The notes under the pieces are model-generated. The model was given only the letters and a program-made list of their open reading frames with translations, did not search any database and had not been told where the DNA came from. The position numbers were made by a program, and so were the translations under genes. This document shows positions 10,487 to 22,059 of a DNA stretch of 64,000 nt, piece after piece. Position 1 is the stretch's first letter. Each line of letters starts with the position of its first letter. The stretch is from Pegoplata infirma (lineage: Eukaryota; Arthropoda; Insecta; Diptera; Anthomyiidae): positions 20,645-84,644 of the forward strand of contig CAWUER010000493.1 in the NCBI GenBank assembly GCA_963921195.1, given 5' to 3'.

Positions 10487-11083
10487 ATACCCTCCACTCT
10501 AGTGATAGAGGGTATATATAAGTTTGTCATTCCGTTTGTAACTCATCGAAATATCGGTCTGGGACCCCATAAAGTATATATATTCATGATTCCCGATCGA
10601 TTTTAAGACATTCTAGCGATGTCCGTCTGTCTGTGGAAATGGTGATCACCCCCAAAATATTACACGGAAATGACTGAAACTTAACATAGTTATTGGAAGT
10701 TCTCCCGAGAAGTTTGGTATTGCATTTGAGCAATATCGGTTAAGCGGTTCAAAAGTTATGAACGAAAATGTAAGGACACCTCAAAAATTTCAGTACATTC
10801 AACATAACCTAAAAATACAAAATGCTTTAATTCGACTGCTAGTTGACTTATGTGAACATAATTGAACATCAAATGGTGTTTAAACAAGTACGAACATATT
10901 TTTTTGACAAAAAAAAGAAAAAAATCGCGGATTTTTTTTTTACAATTTTTTTTTTTTCGCGGAATTTTTTTTTTTTTTTAAAGTTATTTCCTTTTAAATA
11001 AAGTTTTTGAAATAATCTTTTAGAAATTGTGGAGGGTATCACTACATTCGGCAAAGACGAATTTAACTTTTTTACTTGTTATT
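10487..11083 (+). mobile_element. GTCY repeat, full-length short subtype (~595 bp)
   Basis: Begins TATACCCTCCACTCTAGTG with the matching GAGGGTATATA hairpin arm. It carries the (GTCTGTCTGTGG) core and the 'cggttcaaaagttatgaacg' block, and ends GGAGGGTATC...ATTCGGCAAAGACGAAT...TTTTTTACTTGTT. Same subtype as 21458-21996 and 44975-45543. The ORF at 10869-11054 lies in the A/T-rich 3' part and is not supported. Confidence 0.88.
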
Positions 11084-11124
11084 AGACTGGTTCCATTTAA
11101 AATAGCCTAGGCAATCAGCCGATG

Positions 11125-13030
11125 GTGGTTCAATTTATCCAAAAATTAACATATCCATTCTTCTGATTTTTATTGAATTTCGGTTTTTGTTATTTAGTCG
11201 AAATTGTGAATGGTTCGCGTTTTATCGCTGTTCAAAGTTGGTATTTTGCAACAATTTTATGAGAAATACATAATGTTTAAATGATCGTATCTTTGGAACG
11301 CATCATCCGATTATCACGAAATAAAGCACAAAATAATGGTAATGTCCTGTGCTTAAAATAGAATTTTGAAAAAAGATAGGATGCTTAGCAAAAAGGATAC
11401 TGAAATTCAAAAAATGTCCTTAATTTGCAAATATCTCAAAATGCGTATCTTTAATTTTCCTTTATTTTTTTGCACATATAGCCCAAAATGTACTTAACAA
11501 CATATGCAAATCCAAAATTGGGGTGATAAGCGGTTTAATTGTAAGCGCGGTTTCATGAAACGCCTTATTGATTTTTGTTAATAACTCTCGTTTACAAATA
11601 AAAAACAATTTCTGCGCACTAACCGCGAATATTTTTTTTATATGTATTTTTGATCGCTAAACTCAAAAATTTCATTAAAACAACATTTCGCGAATACATT
11701 TTTGTTAAATGAATTTTTTTAGCGTTTTTTGGAGGTATTTTAACTTATATCTTAAGTTCTGTTTATCTGATCTTCTCGCAATTAAAACCAAACTAAAGAT
11801 AATCAAATTTCCTACATTCATCATTTTTTCATCAGTTCATAGCTTTACGCGCAAATAAATTTTTTAGCGTTATTTGGAGGTATTTTGACTATTTTTCTTA
11901 TGTCTTGAGTTCCGTTTATCTGATCTTTTCGCAATAAGAACCAAATTAAAGACAATCAAATTTCCAACAAATCCTTCATTCATTATTTTTATATCAGTTC
12001 ATAACTTTACGCGCAATAGGCAAACAAGGAAAAACTATTTTTTTATTAACAAAGCTCATTTTTTTAAAATTTTAAAAATAGAAATTGTAAAAAATTACCA
12101 ATTTTTTTTGTATTTATTTTAGTCATATGTTTGCCTATTGAACGGAAAGCTTTGAACTGATGGAAAAATGATGAATGTAGGATTTGTTGGAAATTTGATT
12201 GTCTTCAATTTGGTTCTTATTTCGGAAGGATCAGATAAACGGAACTCAAGATATAAGAAAAATAGTCAAAATACCTCCAAATAACGCTAAAAAATTTGTT
12301 TGCGCGTAAAGCTATGAACTGATGAATGTAAGATTTGTTGGAAATTTGATTGTCTTTAGTTCGGTTTTTATTGCGAGAAGATCAGATAAACAGAACTTAA
12401 GATATAAGCAAAATAGTAAAAATTCCTCCAAAAAACGCTAAAAAATTAATTAAACAAAAATGTATTCGCGAAATGTCGTTTTAATGAAATTTTTGAGTTT
12501 AGCGATCCAAAATACATTCAAAAAAATTATTCGCGTTTAGTGCGCAGAAATTGTTTTTCATTTGTAAACAAGAATTATTAACAAAAATCAATAAGTCGTT
12601 TCATGTAACCACGTTTACAAATAAACCGCTTATCACCCCAATTTGGGATTTGCATATGTTGTTAAGTACATTTTGGGCTATATGTGCAAAAAAATATAGG
12701 AAAATTAAAGATACGCATTTTGAGATATTTGCAAATTAAGGAAATTTTTTTAAAATCAATATCCTTTTTGCAAAGCATCCTATCCTTTTTCAAAATTCTG
12801 TTTTAAGTGCAGGACATAAGCATTATTTTGCGCTTTATTTCGTGGCAATCGGATGATGCGTTCCAAAGATATGATCATTTAAACATTGTGTATTTACTTA
12901 TCAAACAATTGTTGCAAAATACCAACTTTGAACAGCGAGAAAACGCGAACCATTCACAATTTTTACTAAATAAAAAAACCGAAATTCAACAAAAATCAGA
13001 AGAACATATATACCAATTTTTAAGACAATT
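11125..13030. mobile_element. Large foldback element, ~1.9 kb, family E
   Basis: Outer left sequence (ATTCTTCTGATTTTTATTGA, ...GAATGGTTCGCGTTTTATCGC) is found inverted at the right (GCGAGAAAACGCGAACCATTC...CAGAAG). Arms of about 900 bp meet near 12045-12130 (GCAATAGGCAAACA / TGTTTGCCTATTG). Each arm contains a module starting TTTAGCG-TT-TGGAGGTATTTT in two tandem copies of about 165 bp. ORFs at 12551 and 12807 are arm sequence. No transposase is visible. The exact ends are uncertain. Confidence 0.8.
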
Positions 13031-13097
13031 AAAATAGGTAAGGCCGAAAAAGTGTTTTTTTGTAGTCAAAAATTTTGGAATTCTTCATTAATAAAAT

Positions 13098-13112
13098 TAT
13101 ATATATATATAT
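13098..13112. repeat. (AT)n run at RTE 3' end
   Basis: Seven to eight AT dinucleotides directly after the RTE 3' end (TTTAACTCCTATTGGATCATA on the plus strand). RTE-type elements commonly end in short simple repeats, so this may be the element tail. Confidence 0.6.
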
Positions 13113-13135
13113 GATTTCCTTTAACTCCTATTGGA

Positions 13136-13546
13136 TCATAGGGCGTCCACTACAGCTAACTTCCAACGAACACGGTTTTGTGCAAGGGTTCTAAGTTGAC
13201 CCCAGCTCACATTTAAAGACCTCATTTCATCTTCTGTTGATCTTCGCCAGGTTATGCGAGGTCTACCGACTCCACGGTTCACGATATCAAAAGGGTGCCA
13301 TCGTAAGGCATGCTTCGCTATGTTGTTATCATTCCTTCTTAACGTATGGCCAATCCAATTCCACTTTCTACGTCTGATTTCGATGGCAATTTCTACTTGA
13401 TTCGGTCTTCGCAGTAATTCTTCGTTAGAAATGGTTCTTGGCCAAAATATGCGAAGAATACGCCTCAGGCAACGATTAACAAATATTTGTAGGCGACTGG
13501 TTAACTGAACTGTTACCTTCCAGGTATTACATGCGTATAACAACAC
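13136..13546 (-). pseudogene. RTE ORF C-terminal domain
   Basis: Encodes RRKWNWIGHTLRRNDNNIAK...GVGRPRITWRRSTEDEMRS...SWGQLRTLAQNRVRW. This is the characteristic end region of RTE-type ORFs downstream of reverse transcriptase (WIGHTLR, GRP-TWRR, A-NR-W). About 190 bases separate it from the preceding RT piece and include a frame change. The function of this domain is not well established. Confidence 0.85.
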
Positions 13547-13735
13547 TGCTTTAACATTTGAGTCGAAAATTCGTATTTTAGTGCGAAGGCTAATATTATT
13601 GTTTTGCCATAATGTAGCTAATAAACCAAACGCTGCTCTTGCCTTTGTTATCCTGTTCTCAACATCAAGATCACTTCCTCCGTCGAGAGATACGTTACTG
13701 CCCAGGTAGCAGAAGTTATTGACTTGTTCGTAACA

Positions 13736-14462
13736 TTAGTCATTAATAGGAATGGAACTACATGAGCTTAGCAGTTTGGTTTTGGGGATGTTAATACTTA
13801 GGCCAGCGGATGTTGATGCTTGGGATATTGATTCCGCCATATAAAGTACGTTGTTGATGTTATTTGAAAGAATACAGATGTCATCGGCATATGCCAGATG
13901 GCTTAAATGACTGCCATTGAGTTTCCATCTTATGCCACTGCACCGACTATCGTTTTGAAGTGCTACAACCTTGTCTAACTCCACTCTGTACAGCAAAAGG
14001 TTCCGATAGTCGACCTTTGTGAAGAACATAACAATTAGCATTGCTGTAACTAGCTCTTATCATTGCAATTATTTTTGGTGGGATACCCCTATTGCTTAAA
14101 GCAGACCAAATACGGTTACGATTTTCGTTATCGAAAGCTTTTTCATAGTCTATAAATAAAAGATGAATATTAGACTTAAATTCTGCAGATTGCTCAATAA
14201 TAATCCTGAGCGTATTAATGTGGTCCGCACAGGAAAACCCGCTACGGAAACCAGCTTGGAATTCTCCAATTGTCGATTCAAGATGGTCTTTGATACGAAG
14301 CAATATAATTTTAGCTATTATCTTAGCAATAGCGGGAAGAACACATATACCTCTCCAGTTATGACATTCTTTTAAATTGCCTTTTTTGGGTAGTTTGATG
14401 ATGATACCTTCTTTCCATTCTGAAGGAAACTCTTCCTGTTCCCACGCGGTATGTACACCCAA
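13736..14462 (-). pseudogene. RTE reverse transcriptase domain, two frames
   Basis: Copies element RNA at the nicked target. The upstream frame (14462-13947) holds PKKGNLKECHNWRGI, FQAGFRSGFSCADHI, FIDYEKAFD (first catalytic Asp) and VQSGVRQGC. The downstream frame (14041-13736) carries the catalytic AYADD in HLAYADDICIL and the GLSIN-KTK motif. Between GVRQGC and the YADD region the sequence jumps frame and lacks the expected LSP-LF strand, pointing to a deletion near 14038. The start of the domain is separated from the connector by the MITE at 14453-14662. Confidence 0.88.
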
Positions 14463-14662
14463 AAAAAACGTGGGTATTAAATACTAAAAATTTAACTAAT
14501 TTTAGTCTAATAATACTAAAATTTTTAACTAATATTAGTCAAAACCAGTAAAAATTACTAATTTCAGTACTTTGAAGATACTAAAATTAGTAACTAATTA
14601 GTAGATTTTTGTACAATATCACTTACTAAACCTTTTACTGTAGAATTATTTTGAGTGTATAA
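14453..14662. mobile_element. TA-type MITE of the CACTCAAAA family, ~210 bp
   Basis: Left end TACACCCAAAAAAAA and right end ATTATTTTGAGTGTA are inverted copies with TA at each border. The insertion splits the RTE ORF between the connector and the RT domain. The interior is built from AAAATTAGTAACTAAT-like palindromic pieces. Confidence 0.7.
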
Positions 14663-14700
14663 TAGGCCGAATTATTTGCGCAGTAAGAGTTGGGTCAACT

Positions 14701-15548
14701 TTAAAGAGTTCGACTGGTATCCCATCTATACCTGCAGCTTTGCCAGTAGGTAGTTGCCGGATAGCAGTAACTACTTATCTCGTTTATGGATGGTGGGTCA
14801 ATTGTAATACGGGCATTTGTAATTTGTGCATACGAAACATTTGGTTGCGAGTTCTCAGAAAAGATGTTATTGAGAACCGTGGAGAAATGCTCTCTCCATC
14901 GTTGTAGCTGTTCGTCATCTGAGATTAATAATACACCGTTAACATCTCTTACCGGATGTTCTGTGTGGTGGCCTTTATCTACCAGTTTTTTTCTTATTTT
15001 ATAAAGAGTGCCACAGTCATTGTTGTTTGCTGCTAGTTCGGCCTCATCTGCTAGTTCATTGATGCATTTCCGTTTATCCTTTCGAACTAATTGTAAGCGT
15101 TGGACTTCCTTCTTAAGAATTTTATATTTAGTTACTGTTTCCGGGTTATCGTGTATTATCGCCTTTTTGGCTTCGTTTCGTTCTTCAATCTTGCTCCAGG
15201 TATCTTCGCTCATCCATGGTGTTCTGCCCATAGGTATATGGCCGATGATATTGTTAGCGATGTTTTTAATTTGCCCCTTACCGTGATCCATTGATTGTCA
15301 ACGGAAAGGACTGGGTTGTTGTTATTGTTGAGGCAAAATTCATTGGCCATCTGATCTCTAAAATTCTCTTTAATGGCACCAGTTTTCAATCGGGCCCAGT
15401 TTTTCAAAAGGTCCAGTTTTGGAGGACGGGTTCTGGCTCTTGCGGCTTGGATTGCTGCTGTGCACAGACGGAGTTTCGCAATCACAAGACTGTTTTTTTG
15501 GCATAACCGCAGTCGGCACCACGCTTCGAGCGAACATCTAAAAGACAT
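14701..15548 (-). pseudogene. RTE endonuclease-RT connector
   Basis: Two overlapping minus frames. 15548-15210 begins with the LVIAKLRL motif that ends RTE endonucleases and continues FRDQMANEFCL. 15291-14701 contains TPWMSEDTWSKIEERNEAKK and QLQRWREHFSTVLN, a stretch conserved before RT in RTE and related clades. The change of frame lies between about 15210 and 15291. Plus-strand ORFs over the same interval are shadows. Confidence 0.82.
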
Positions 15549-16247
15549 TTCCTAAAGCGTCGTGAAATTGCATATGGTCAATTTGATTTGATGTTGAATT
15601 TCTGTCTGTAGAGACCCATGTAATTTTGTGGCATGTCTTGTGTTCGAAAAGTGTATCTCCGATTACAAGGCTTCGGGAATTGCAGAAATCGATAAATCTT
15701 TCGCCGTTATCGTTTCGCAAACCAATCCCATGTTTACCCATGACATGTTCGATCGCCTGATTATCACTACCCACTTTTGCATTAAGGTCACCCATTGTAA
15801 GGAAGATGTCCCCACGAGGAAGAGAGTCATACACTGCATTAAGTTGACTGTAAAAATTATCCTTTTCGTCTTCGGTTGCTGATTCTGTTGGCGCATAGCA
15901 TTGAATAATTGATATATTTCTCACCTTTGAACGAAATCTTACCCACATAAGCCGATCAGATATGGGTTTCCAGTCTATTATGCACTTTCGAGCTTTCGAG
16001 ATAGTAAAATACCAACTCCAGCCTCTCGGTTGCTACCAATATCTTTTCCGGAGTATAGCAGAATAGAGTTGTTTGTTGGGGATCTGAATTCACCAGCTCC
16101 GTTCCACCGAACCTCACTTAGACCCAGAATATTCAACTTATACCGTTGGAATTCTCTTTCAATTTGCAGAAAACGTGAATTCATATTGGAGTTTATGTCG
16201 TCTTTGTCATTTAAAGTTTTGATGTTCCAAAATCCAATCGTAGTCAT
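15538..16247 (-). pseudogene. RTE AP-type endonuclease
   Basis: Nicks target DNA to prime reverse transcription. The N-terminal frame (16247-15978) has IGFWNIKTLND and NILGLSEVRWNGAGEF (metal-binding Glu). The second frame (15948-15538) has the catalytic GDLNAKVG and HKITWVSTDR...NQIDHM motifs. The two frames differ by one base near 15960, so the protein is interrupted. The Met at 16247 is the usual position for the start of the RTE ORF. Confidence 0.87.
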
Positions 16248-16620
16248 TATACCATAGCCAAAAGTCGTTATCGGTTGTTTTCGGTTTCGTTTAAATTTTA
16301 TGGACGATTCGTTAGCAATTTGAAATTTGGTCGCGTAGGTTGCTAGCCTTCACACTAGTCTGGTGATAGGGCTGCTATCTGAGCAACCAAACGTGCTGTT
16401 TTCGGTGCCAGCTTTTCAGAGATAGCTGTGTTCGCATATCCCCTAATTCCTGAGACGCACAGTGGCTATTCAGGGTTTACTGACACTCCTAAAGTGGCAA
16501 CAGAATTTCCTCCGTCCAGATGTGAAGGTTATACCGCCTAAGATCGGTCGACAGGGCCTCGTTGACAATTTATACAGGGGACACCAAGTCCTTTCCGGAC
16601 AGTGGGTGAGGTTGTCATTT

Positions 16621-17140
16621 GAAAAGGATTGGCTGTGTTAACAAAATAAATGTTTTTCGCATCACTTTCCCATTAGTCCCCCAAATATTAATAAAATTGT
16701 TAATTTACAATTTTTTTTATACTTTTGCTACTTCCTATTTTATAATTTTTGCTACCTCCGATTTTACAAGAATTCCTGGTAAGAATTACGAGTGTTATTT
16801 TAATTTTACAAGCTTTTTACCAATAAAATTGTAAATTTACAAATTTTTTACAGCAATAAAACTTACAAGGAATTCTAGTGATTTTACTAGTTTTTTTTTT
16901 GGAAAAATTATTTTGAAAATTTGTAAGATTACAAAAAACATTTTAAAATTACAAAAAAAAAAATTAAAATTTCCATCCAAATTTTATCTTATAATTTAAC
17001 AAGTTTTTTTTTGGTGTGTGGGATTTCTGAATTCCAATAAGCTTTTCTGAATTTTAAATGGCATATTCTGAATTTAAATTAGGATTTTCAATTTGGCGTG
17101 TAAAAAAGAGGAAGTGTTTCAAACAAATTGCAGTAGAATA
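16621..17140. other. AT-rich filler inside hAT-like shell
   Basis: Runs of T and A with short inverted words (ACAAGAATTCC / GGAATTCT; CAAATTTTT / AAAAATTTG). A GGTGTGTGGG near 17013 could be another MITE end, but no convincing partner was found. No gene. Confidence 0.4.
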
Positions 17141-17297
17141 TGGAGGTAATAATATTAACCGGTTAATCGAACCATTGTAACCGATTAATCGGGTCGAATA
17201 AATATTTGCGTTTTAAATTATTTGTTTCGGCATTAACCGAAACAGAAGCGATTAATCGAGGAATTGGTTAATCGATTAACCGAATTGGAAACACTAT

Positions 17298-17447
17298 GGG
17301 TTGTCATAGACCAAAAGTTCGTGCAAAGTATGCAAAATTATTATTATTATTATTAAATTGAGTTTTACAAAAAGAATTTAAAAATTTCGTTTTTATACAT
17401 TTTGTTTATATCGCACGAACTTTTATCTTTTAACAACCACTAGCGAA
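17298..17447. mobile_element. Small hairpin MITE, ~150 bp
   Basis: GGTTGTCATAGACCAAAAG, TTCGTGC and GCACGAACTTTTATCTTTTA, ACAACC are imperfect inverted arms of about 27 bases. The centre includes a (TTA)n run at 17339-17356. The left end touches the border of the hAT-like shell. Confidence 0.6.
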
Positions 17448-17587
17448 ATTTTATGCAAACTATTTTTGTTGAAAATTTTAATCCTTTAAACGCACGTTTT
17501 AGTGAACAAATCGAACACAATGAGGTCAAAGGAGATGTGGAAAACGATAATCTTCAGCTGAAGATGTTTTAGAAAGGGTGAAACACC

Positions 17588-17695
17588 CTGTGTCTGTATG
17601 TCAAACGCACGACGAACGTCACGAATTTAGATGTATTTTGAACAAAACATCTGCGAATTCGTGACTTTTGTTGTACGTTCGTTATACAGAAACTG
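17588..17695. repeat. Imperfect hairpin, ~106 bp
   Basis: TGTCTGTATGTCAAACGC...GTCACGAATTTAGATGT folds on ACATCTGCGAATTCGTGAC...GTTATACAGAAA, arms about 50 bases. This could be a very small MITE or an RNA hairpin. The surrounding 17448-17745 is otherwise featureless. Confidence 0.55.
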
Positions 17696-17745
17696 GGGTT
17701 TAAAAACATTTTCCAAACTGGTTTCAAATTTTGTCTTTAATTATA

Positions 17746-19791
17746 TGGGGGTTTTCGTGTCAACTGACACAACTTTTAAAACCGATGTCTTCCGATCGGG
17801 ATGAAATTTGCACCAAAGTTAGTCCTATTGGATTGTAGTTTAGACACAATTTTTCAGCGAGATCAGTCAAGGACTCTCTGAGTTAGAGGGGGTCGAAATT
17901 TGACATTTTGGCCAAAGAGGTGTTTATTCTCATCCATGTAACTTCTTACCTATTGTTTTTAGCAAAATGTGTTCCAAACAGTTTAGATAGCTATTTCTTC
18001 AATCTTTTGGAAAAAAATTATAAAAAAAATAAAAAAAAATTTTTTGATTTTTTTTCTTAAAAATCTAAAACTTTTTGACTTTTTCCTCAAATTGGGCCCT
18101 TATTTTTTTTTGATTCAAAAGAAAGCTTAGGTGATTTCCTTTAAGAGCTATGGGGTGGCTTAGTGGGATGCGAGTAGTATGAAAAAAACGGTTCTTCAAT
18201 TTGCACTTTTAGGCGTGGGATAGCTCACCAGTTTTCGATTTCGATCCGCGATACCCTCTAGTTTTTATAGGTTCGAAAAAGAAAGCACTAGCCAAAAAAT
18301 GAGGGCGGTGGGGTGGGGCCATTTGGCCCCCCATCGGGGTCAAAGTTGGGCGTAAAGAGGTAAAATCCTCAAAAAGGCCCAAAACTGCCCTAGAAACGCC
18401 TCTGTAGGGGGTGCAATGTGAGACGAACCTCCAATAATTTTCTGTCCCCAATATTTTTCTTGAACATACCTTACCCCTATTTCCCCTTCCTAAGGGGGCT
18501 CCCATACAAAATGACATTTTTATAAAATTTGCTCCTACCGCTCTGTCCATAGAGTGCCCCTAGAGAAGTAAAATGTATGACCGACCCCCAATATTTTTTT
18601 AACTCCAACATTTTCTCAGAATATTCCTACCCTTTATTTTCAACTCTTAAGGGGGTCCCCATACATTATTTTTTTATTTTTTTTATTAGTTTTTAAAAAT
18701 ACATGTTTTTATAATGTATGGGAGCCCCTTAAGGAGTGGAGATAGGGTGTTATTATGTTCGGACAAAATGTTGGTAACTAAAAAATAATGGGGGTTGGTC
18801 GTAATTTTTGCCTCTCTAGGAGGCACGGTAGGGGCGGTAGAAGCTGGTTTAATAAAACAAATTTAAAAAAAATAAAAGAAATGTATGGGGACCACCTTAA
18901 CGGTTAAAGATACATTGTAGGTGTGTTTGCAAAAAATGTTGGAATTAATAAAATAATGGAGGTCGGTCATACATTTGGCTCCACTTGGGGCAATTTAGGG
19001 TAAGTTAGAATGGTGGGATCAAATTTTTTAAAAAAGTTTTGTATGGGAGCCCCCTTAGGAAGTGGAAATAGGGGTAAGGTATGTTCACGAAAAATGTTGG
19101 GGGCAGAAAATTATTGGAGGTTTGTCTCACATTGCACCCCTCCAGGGGCGTTTCTAGGGCAGTTTTGGGGCTTTTTGAGGATTTTTCCTCTTTGCGCCCA
19201 ACTTTGACCCCGATGGGGGGCCAAATGGCCCCACCCCACCGCCCTCATTTTTTGGCTCGTGCTTTCTTTTTCGTGCTTTCTTTTTCGCGGATCGAAATCG
19301 AAAACTGGTGAGCTATCCCACGCCTAAAACTGCAAATTGAAGAACCGTTTTTTGTGTTCCAAAGTTAAAAGCCACCCCATAGCTCTTAAAGGAAATCACA
19401 TAAGCTTTCTTTTGAATCAAAAAAAAAAAAAAAAAAGGGCCCAATTTGAGGAAAAAGTCAAAAAAAAGTTTTAGATTTTTAAGAAAAAAAATCAAAAAAA
19501 TTTTTTTTATTTTTTTTAATAATTTTTTTCCGAAAGATTGAAGAAATAGCTATCTAAGCTGTTTGGAACATATTTTGCTAAAAACAATAGGTAAGAAGTT
19601 ACATGGATGAGAATAAACACCTCTTTGGCCAAAATGTCAAATTTCGACCCCCAACTCAGAGAGTGCTTGACCGATATCGCTGAAAAATTGTGTCTAAGCT
19701 ACTATCCAATAGGACTAACCTTGGTGCAAATTTCATCCCGATCGGAAGACATCGGTTTCAAAAGTTGTGTCAGTTGACACGAAAATCCCCA
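17746..19791. mobile_element. Large foldback element, 2046 bp, family D (TGGGGG)
   Basis: Begins TGGGGGTTTTCGTGTCAACT and ends with its inverse (AGTTGACACGAAAATCCCCA), with TA at 17744-17745 and 19792-19793. Arms are about 1 kb and meet near 18700. Inner arm sequence consists of ~165-bp modules (TATGGGAGCCCC.TTA, AATATTGGGGGTCGGTC, GGTAGAAG) shared with the TGGGGC foldbacks at 37530 and 58086. ORFs at 18209, 19010, 19081 and 19313 are mirror images of arm sequence, not genes. Confidence 0.88.
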
Positions 19792-20680
19792 TATATATAA
19801 TTGGGACCATAACGCACTCAAATATTATAAATAGAAACTAACAAACTTTAAAAGTTATGAATTTTCTGAAAATTAATTTCAATTGAGTTGACAGTTAAAG
19901 TTTGTAAAATGTTGTTTTATTTAGTAAATTCTAAATGTAAAATTGTAAAGATGCATGTACTTATGTGAGTTTTGAATATTGTTAGCAATAAATGGAATGT
20001 ATATAACAAATATACGTACCCTACAAGACATTATAAAAATTAAAATTTTAGATCATTTTATATTAAAAACTTTATCATATTGAAACAATTTTTTTTACAA
20101 AGATAAAAATGAAATTCTTATTAAACAACAAAATGTTGCAGAATAGTTAAGTTTTTAGTTAATATAACAAATATTTAATTAAAAATTAAACAATACAATT
20201 TCTTTTGCTTTATGACATAATTTGATTGAATTATTCAATATAGAGGCGGAAAAATATTAATATTTTTTTTTTCAGAAACATTTTGATTGCTGATATGCCG
20301 ATTTGAAAGATCATATTTTTTACCAATATACGGGCTTTAAAAGGTCTATATTAACCAAATGTTGTTAACAATTGCGTGTTTACTTGATACCAAATCAACT
20401 GACATGAAACAAACAATTGATTTTCAATTTAGTTATATTGTGTTGAAAAGTTTTTCAAAAGTGTTTTATATTATTTTTTCTCTATATACCACAGTACAGG
20501 TTAGTAGTACTCGAACAGGGTTGTATTCGAGGCATTTTCTAATGTGGCGGCAAATATGTTTCTTCTTGATTTTCACACGTACGTCTATTACATTAGCCAT
20601 TTGCAACAAATTTTATTCACAATAATGTTTTTTTAATATTTAATTTTTCAATATTCCATGCAGACATAAATTGTATATTA
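19792..20680. other. AT-rich region, nothing recognised
   Basis: No terminal repeats, tandem units or coding motifs seen. The ORF at 20359-20625 has no recognisable domain and lacks coding character. Confidence 0.5.
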
Positions 20681-21996
20681 TACCCTCCACTTAGTGATAG
20701 AGGGTATATGAGGCATTCCACACCAAATGTCCAGCGAAAACAAAAACATGTGTACCGTAAATTTCTGAATAGGTTGTATGAATAGGCCTATATGGAACTT
20801 AGAAAATTGCGTTTTTGGTTTTTTAATTTTTTAATTTTTTTTAATTTTTAATTTTTTTTTTTCGAGAAAATCGCATTTGAATTTTAAATTTCATAACAAT
20901 TTAAGAATTTGCTTGTATTTTCTTGGTTCAACAGAGACTATGAGTAATATTTAAGCAATTAATAATACTCATTCGCAACGTTAAAACATGAAAATACAAG
21001 CAATTTACAAAATTGTTATGAAATTTAAAATTCAAATGCGATTTTCTCAAAAAAAAAAACGAAAAACGCATGTCAGAATTTTTTGTGTGACTGGACAAAC
21101 ATCTAAACTTAAAAAAAATTTAAAAAAAGTGGCCGGATTTTTGATAAATTGACTTTTTTTAAAAATGGAAAATTTCAGAACGGGTTCTGAAAATTTTCCA
21201 AAAAAAAAAAATTTAATCGATAGCCAATACAAAACTATATAAGAATGTACATTTTTGGGATTGTGGTGTATTCCGTTTTAATGTGATGAATATTTAATCA
21301 AGGCAACTCGCCACAAATTTAAGCCCAGTTTATAAAAAATTTTAAAAACCAAAAACGCAATTTTCTTAGTTCCATATAGGGCTATCCAAGCAACCTATTC
21401 AGAAATTTACGGTACACACGTTTTTCTGTAGCAGGACATTTGGTGTGGAATGCCTCATATATGAGATTGTCATTCCGTTTGTAACTCATCGAAATATCGG
21501 TCTAGGACCCCATAAAGTTATATATTTATAATCAGTGATCGATTTTAAGACATTCTGTCCGTCTGTCCGTCTGTCTGTGTGTCTGTCTGTGGAAATGGTG
21601 ATCACGGCCACAACATTACACGGAGATCACTGAAACTTAACACATTTATTGAAAATTCTCCTGAGCAGTTTAGTATTGTATTTGAGCGATATCGGGTTAG
21701 CGGTTCAAAAGTTATGAACGAAAATGTAAGGACACCTCGAAAATGTTGGTACATTCAACATAACCTAAAAAAACAAAATGCTTTAATTCGGCTGCTGATT
21801 GATATATGTGAACACAATTGAACACCGAATAGTATTTAAACAATTACGAACATATTTCTTGACAAAAAAAGAAAAAATGGCGGATTTTTTTTTTTGCAAA
21901 AGCGATTTCGTTTTAAATAAACTTTTTTGCAATAATCTTTTAGAAATTGTGGAGGGTATCAATACATTCGGCAAGGCCGAATTTAACTTTTTACTT
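20681..21996 (+). mobile_element. GTCY repeat, complete, split by foldback C copy 1
   Basis: 5' part (TATACCCTCCACTTAGTG... GAGGGTA) at 20681-20708, remainder from 21458. It includes an expanded (GTCY)n tract at 21548-21592 and the ATTCGGCAAGGCCGAAT terminal hairpin near 21966-21983, then ACTTTTTACTTGTT. The ORF at 21579-21821 and its antisense partner are repeat sequence. Confidence 0.88.
20709..21457. mobile_element. Foldback element, 749 bp, family C (TGAGGC), copy 1
   Basis: TGAGGCATTCCACACCAAAT at the left is inverted at the right, ATTTGGTGTGGAATGCCTCA, with TA at both borders. Arms of about 250-300 bp. The site AATGTGATGAATATTTAATC (21278-21297) is uninterrupted here but is filled by the Tc1 derivative in copy 2, so it serves as an empty-site reference. 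Confidence 0.88.
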
Positions 21997-22059
21997 GTTT
22001 AAATTCTGTTTATTTTTTATAAACAAATAAAAATGGTTTTATTCGACCTTTAAATTAAA

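Larger units (their letters stand above)
13113..16620 (-). mobile_element. Broken RTE-clade non-LTR retrotransposon
   Basis: Minus-strand pieces in different frames give endonuclease, connector, reverse transcriptase and the RTE-specific C terminus in order. The last bases on the minus strand read CCTATGATCCAATAGG, AGTTAAAGGAAATCA, which in another frame gives PYDPIGVKGN, a typical RTE-like end. Bases 16248-16620 precede the first coding Met and are probably the 5' untranslated region. Several frameshifts, an internal deletion near 14038 and a MITE at 14453 inactivate it. Confidence 0.85.
9330..17294. mobile_element. hAT-like element shell, opened by later insertions
   Basis: GTGTTTCCAATT at 9330 and its inverse AATTGGAAACAC ending at 17294 bracket this segment. 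Both ends carry repeated CGATTAATCG-type subterminal motifs (9400-9437; 17160-17280). TATGGGTT stands at 9314-9321 and again at 17295-17302, an 8-base match typical of hAT target duplications, although 8 extra bases separate the left one from the inverted repeat. No transposase is recognisable inside; the interior is filled by other elements. Confidence 0.5.

Noticed and set aside
15210..15555. Plus-strand ORFs over the RTE element (14786-16257)
   Set aside because: Shadows of the minus-strand endonuclease and connector frames.
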